Source: Leptasterias polaris
Lineage: Eukaryota > Echinodermata > Asteroidea > Forcipulatida > Asteriidae
Reading direction: 5' to 3'
Length of the DNA stretch: 64,000 bases
NCBI GenBank assembly: GCA_037783415.1
Contig: JAZGTN010000170.1
Coordinates: 2,089,501-2,153,500 of the forward strand
Shown: positions 63,116-64,000 of the stretch, piece by piece
How the letters are laid out: each line of letters opens with the position of its first letter
Position numbering within the stretch: position 1 is the stretch's first letter
The notes under the pieces: generated by a model
Database searches by the model: none
What the model was told of the DNA's origin: nothing
What the model saw: the letters and a program-made list of their open reading frames with translations, nothing else
Position numbers and translations under genes: made by a program

Positions 63116-64000
63116 CTTAAGAAACCGTTCTTATAATAATCGCAAGCGGTTGTCCAACTTTGATGAGAGCAAAACGGGCAGAGAGTTTCTTGTGTGATCA
63201 CTTCAAACGGTGTTGTAATTTGTACTGCGCACACGGACGGGGGTATTTCCGCATGTATGCCTTACGTATCTTTTGACGAATCTTTAAGTAAACATAGTGT
63301 AGTAAAAAAGCATAGAAGGTGGCTTAATTGCTTTCTAACAATCGATGTTTACACATGCATGCACTAGCCTTGAAGGATTTGTTCATTGTGAAATGGTACA
63401 CGTCATGCTTGTGAGCACAAAATCCAAAATTGATTGTTGTGCCGATACATGGAAAGTTTGCAACTTTGCAAGAGGACCATGGGAAAAAGGAAAGTCCCCA
63501 AAAAGTTGGTGCGGCCATGAACGAAGGAACCCGAAACCCCGTAACACGTCGCAGGAAAGAACGCTGATTATTTGTGAAGAGAATATACATTAGTTTAACT
63601 TAGATATGGGAGGAAATCCCAAGTCACACAATTGTTTCAGGTATATATAGGGCTGAGGCATGATGGTTTGAGATGTGCACATAGGCCTATTGGAGGTAAT
63701 GAGGCAGTGAAGAAACTGCTAAACGACAATTGAGTTTCGTGAAAGTTCTGAACAGTTTAGGTACATTGTAGATTGCCAATTCGTTGACCATTATGGCGCA
63801 CTTAGTGTAGGAAACTAAATAATGAGTTGGACATTTATTAACATAGCTAAATCAGAAGGGTTTTAAAGGGTGTGTACAACATTGGTAAGATTGAAAATAG
63901 AAATGTTCACAGATTTGCACATAACTTACATGGTATAAAGATGGTCGGTCACACTTCCCTTGAAATAGTTTTGCTTGAAATGCCATAGTTTTTAGGAAAT
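63116..64000. promoter_or_regulatory. Upstream region of gene 4
   Basis: It should contain the 5' UTR and promoter of gene 4. A TATATATA at about 63643..63650, 530 bp above the ATG, is a weak core-promoter candidate. From 63862 it is interspersed repeat family A (GTGTGTACAACATTGGTAAG, AATGTTCACAGATTTGCACA), cut by the window end. Confidence 0.4.

Overview
This is eukaryotic (metazoan) DNA: coding sequence is split into short exons by introns with GT/AG borders and conserved phases, and the introns are full of SINE, LINE, MITE and minisatellite sequence. The coding content (Notch-ligand-like DSL proteins with long calcium-binding EGF arrays) and the repeats suggest a marine deuterostome, probably an echinoderm. 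The species assignment is inference; no rRNA or mitochondrial marker is present.

Layout. Four paralogous single-pass membrane protein genes alternate in orientation. Gene 1 (+) enters from the left edge with only its 3' part present (1..6679). Gene 2 (-) is complete (18954..8850). Gene 3 (+) is complete apart from one frameshifting duplication (20192..36375). Gene 4 (-) is complete (63115..40375). Genes 1/2 and 3/4 converge, and genes 2/3 diverge from a 1.2-kb interval. I assembled the exon models by hand. Every junction in genes 1, 2 and 4 keeps the reading frame to a stop (gene 2 about 989 aa, gene 4 about 984 aa). Gene 3 would give about 1235 aa, but a 25-bp tandem duplication in its DSL exon breaks the frame.

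Architecture. The complete genes encode a signal peptide, an MNNL/C2-type N-terminus, a DSL domain, about 14-22 EGF repeats, a juxtamembrane region spread over two exons that looks like a SEA/ferredoxin-like fold, one transmembrane helix, and a divergent cytoplasmic tail with NPxY-like and acidic tyrosine motifs. MNNL+DSL+EGF is the Notch-ligand plan. The SEA-like juxtamembrane block is not part of canonical Delta or Jagged, so the family looks like a lineage-specific expansion with its own architecture.

Local amplification. Gene 1 has a near-identical 111-bp EGF array with a 777-bp higher-order duplication. Gene 3 has a similar 12-EGF exon. Gene 4 carries about 35 tandem 44-bp units (49478..51037), each unit being the last 39 bp of an EGF exon plus the first 5 bp of its intron, so the 5' splice site is copied about 35 times.

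Mobile DNA. An apparently intact two-exon piggyBac element with TTAA ends (27054..30356) lies in sense orientation in intron 8 of gene 3. Also present are several tRNA-derived SINE copies, the 3' end of a CR1/L2-type LINE, TTAA-flanked and other inverted-repeat elements, a 202-bp x3 tandem repeat, a 20-bp minisatellite inside an inverted pair, and many long G/C homopolymer tracts.
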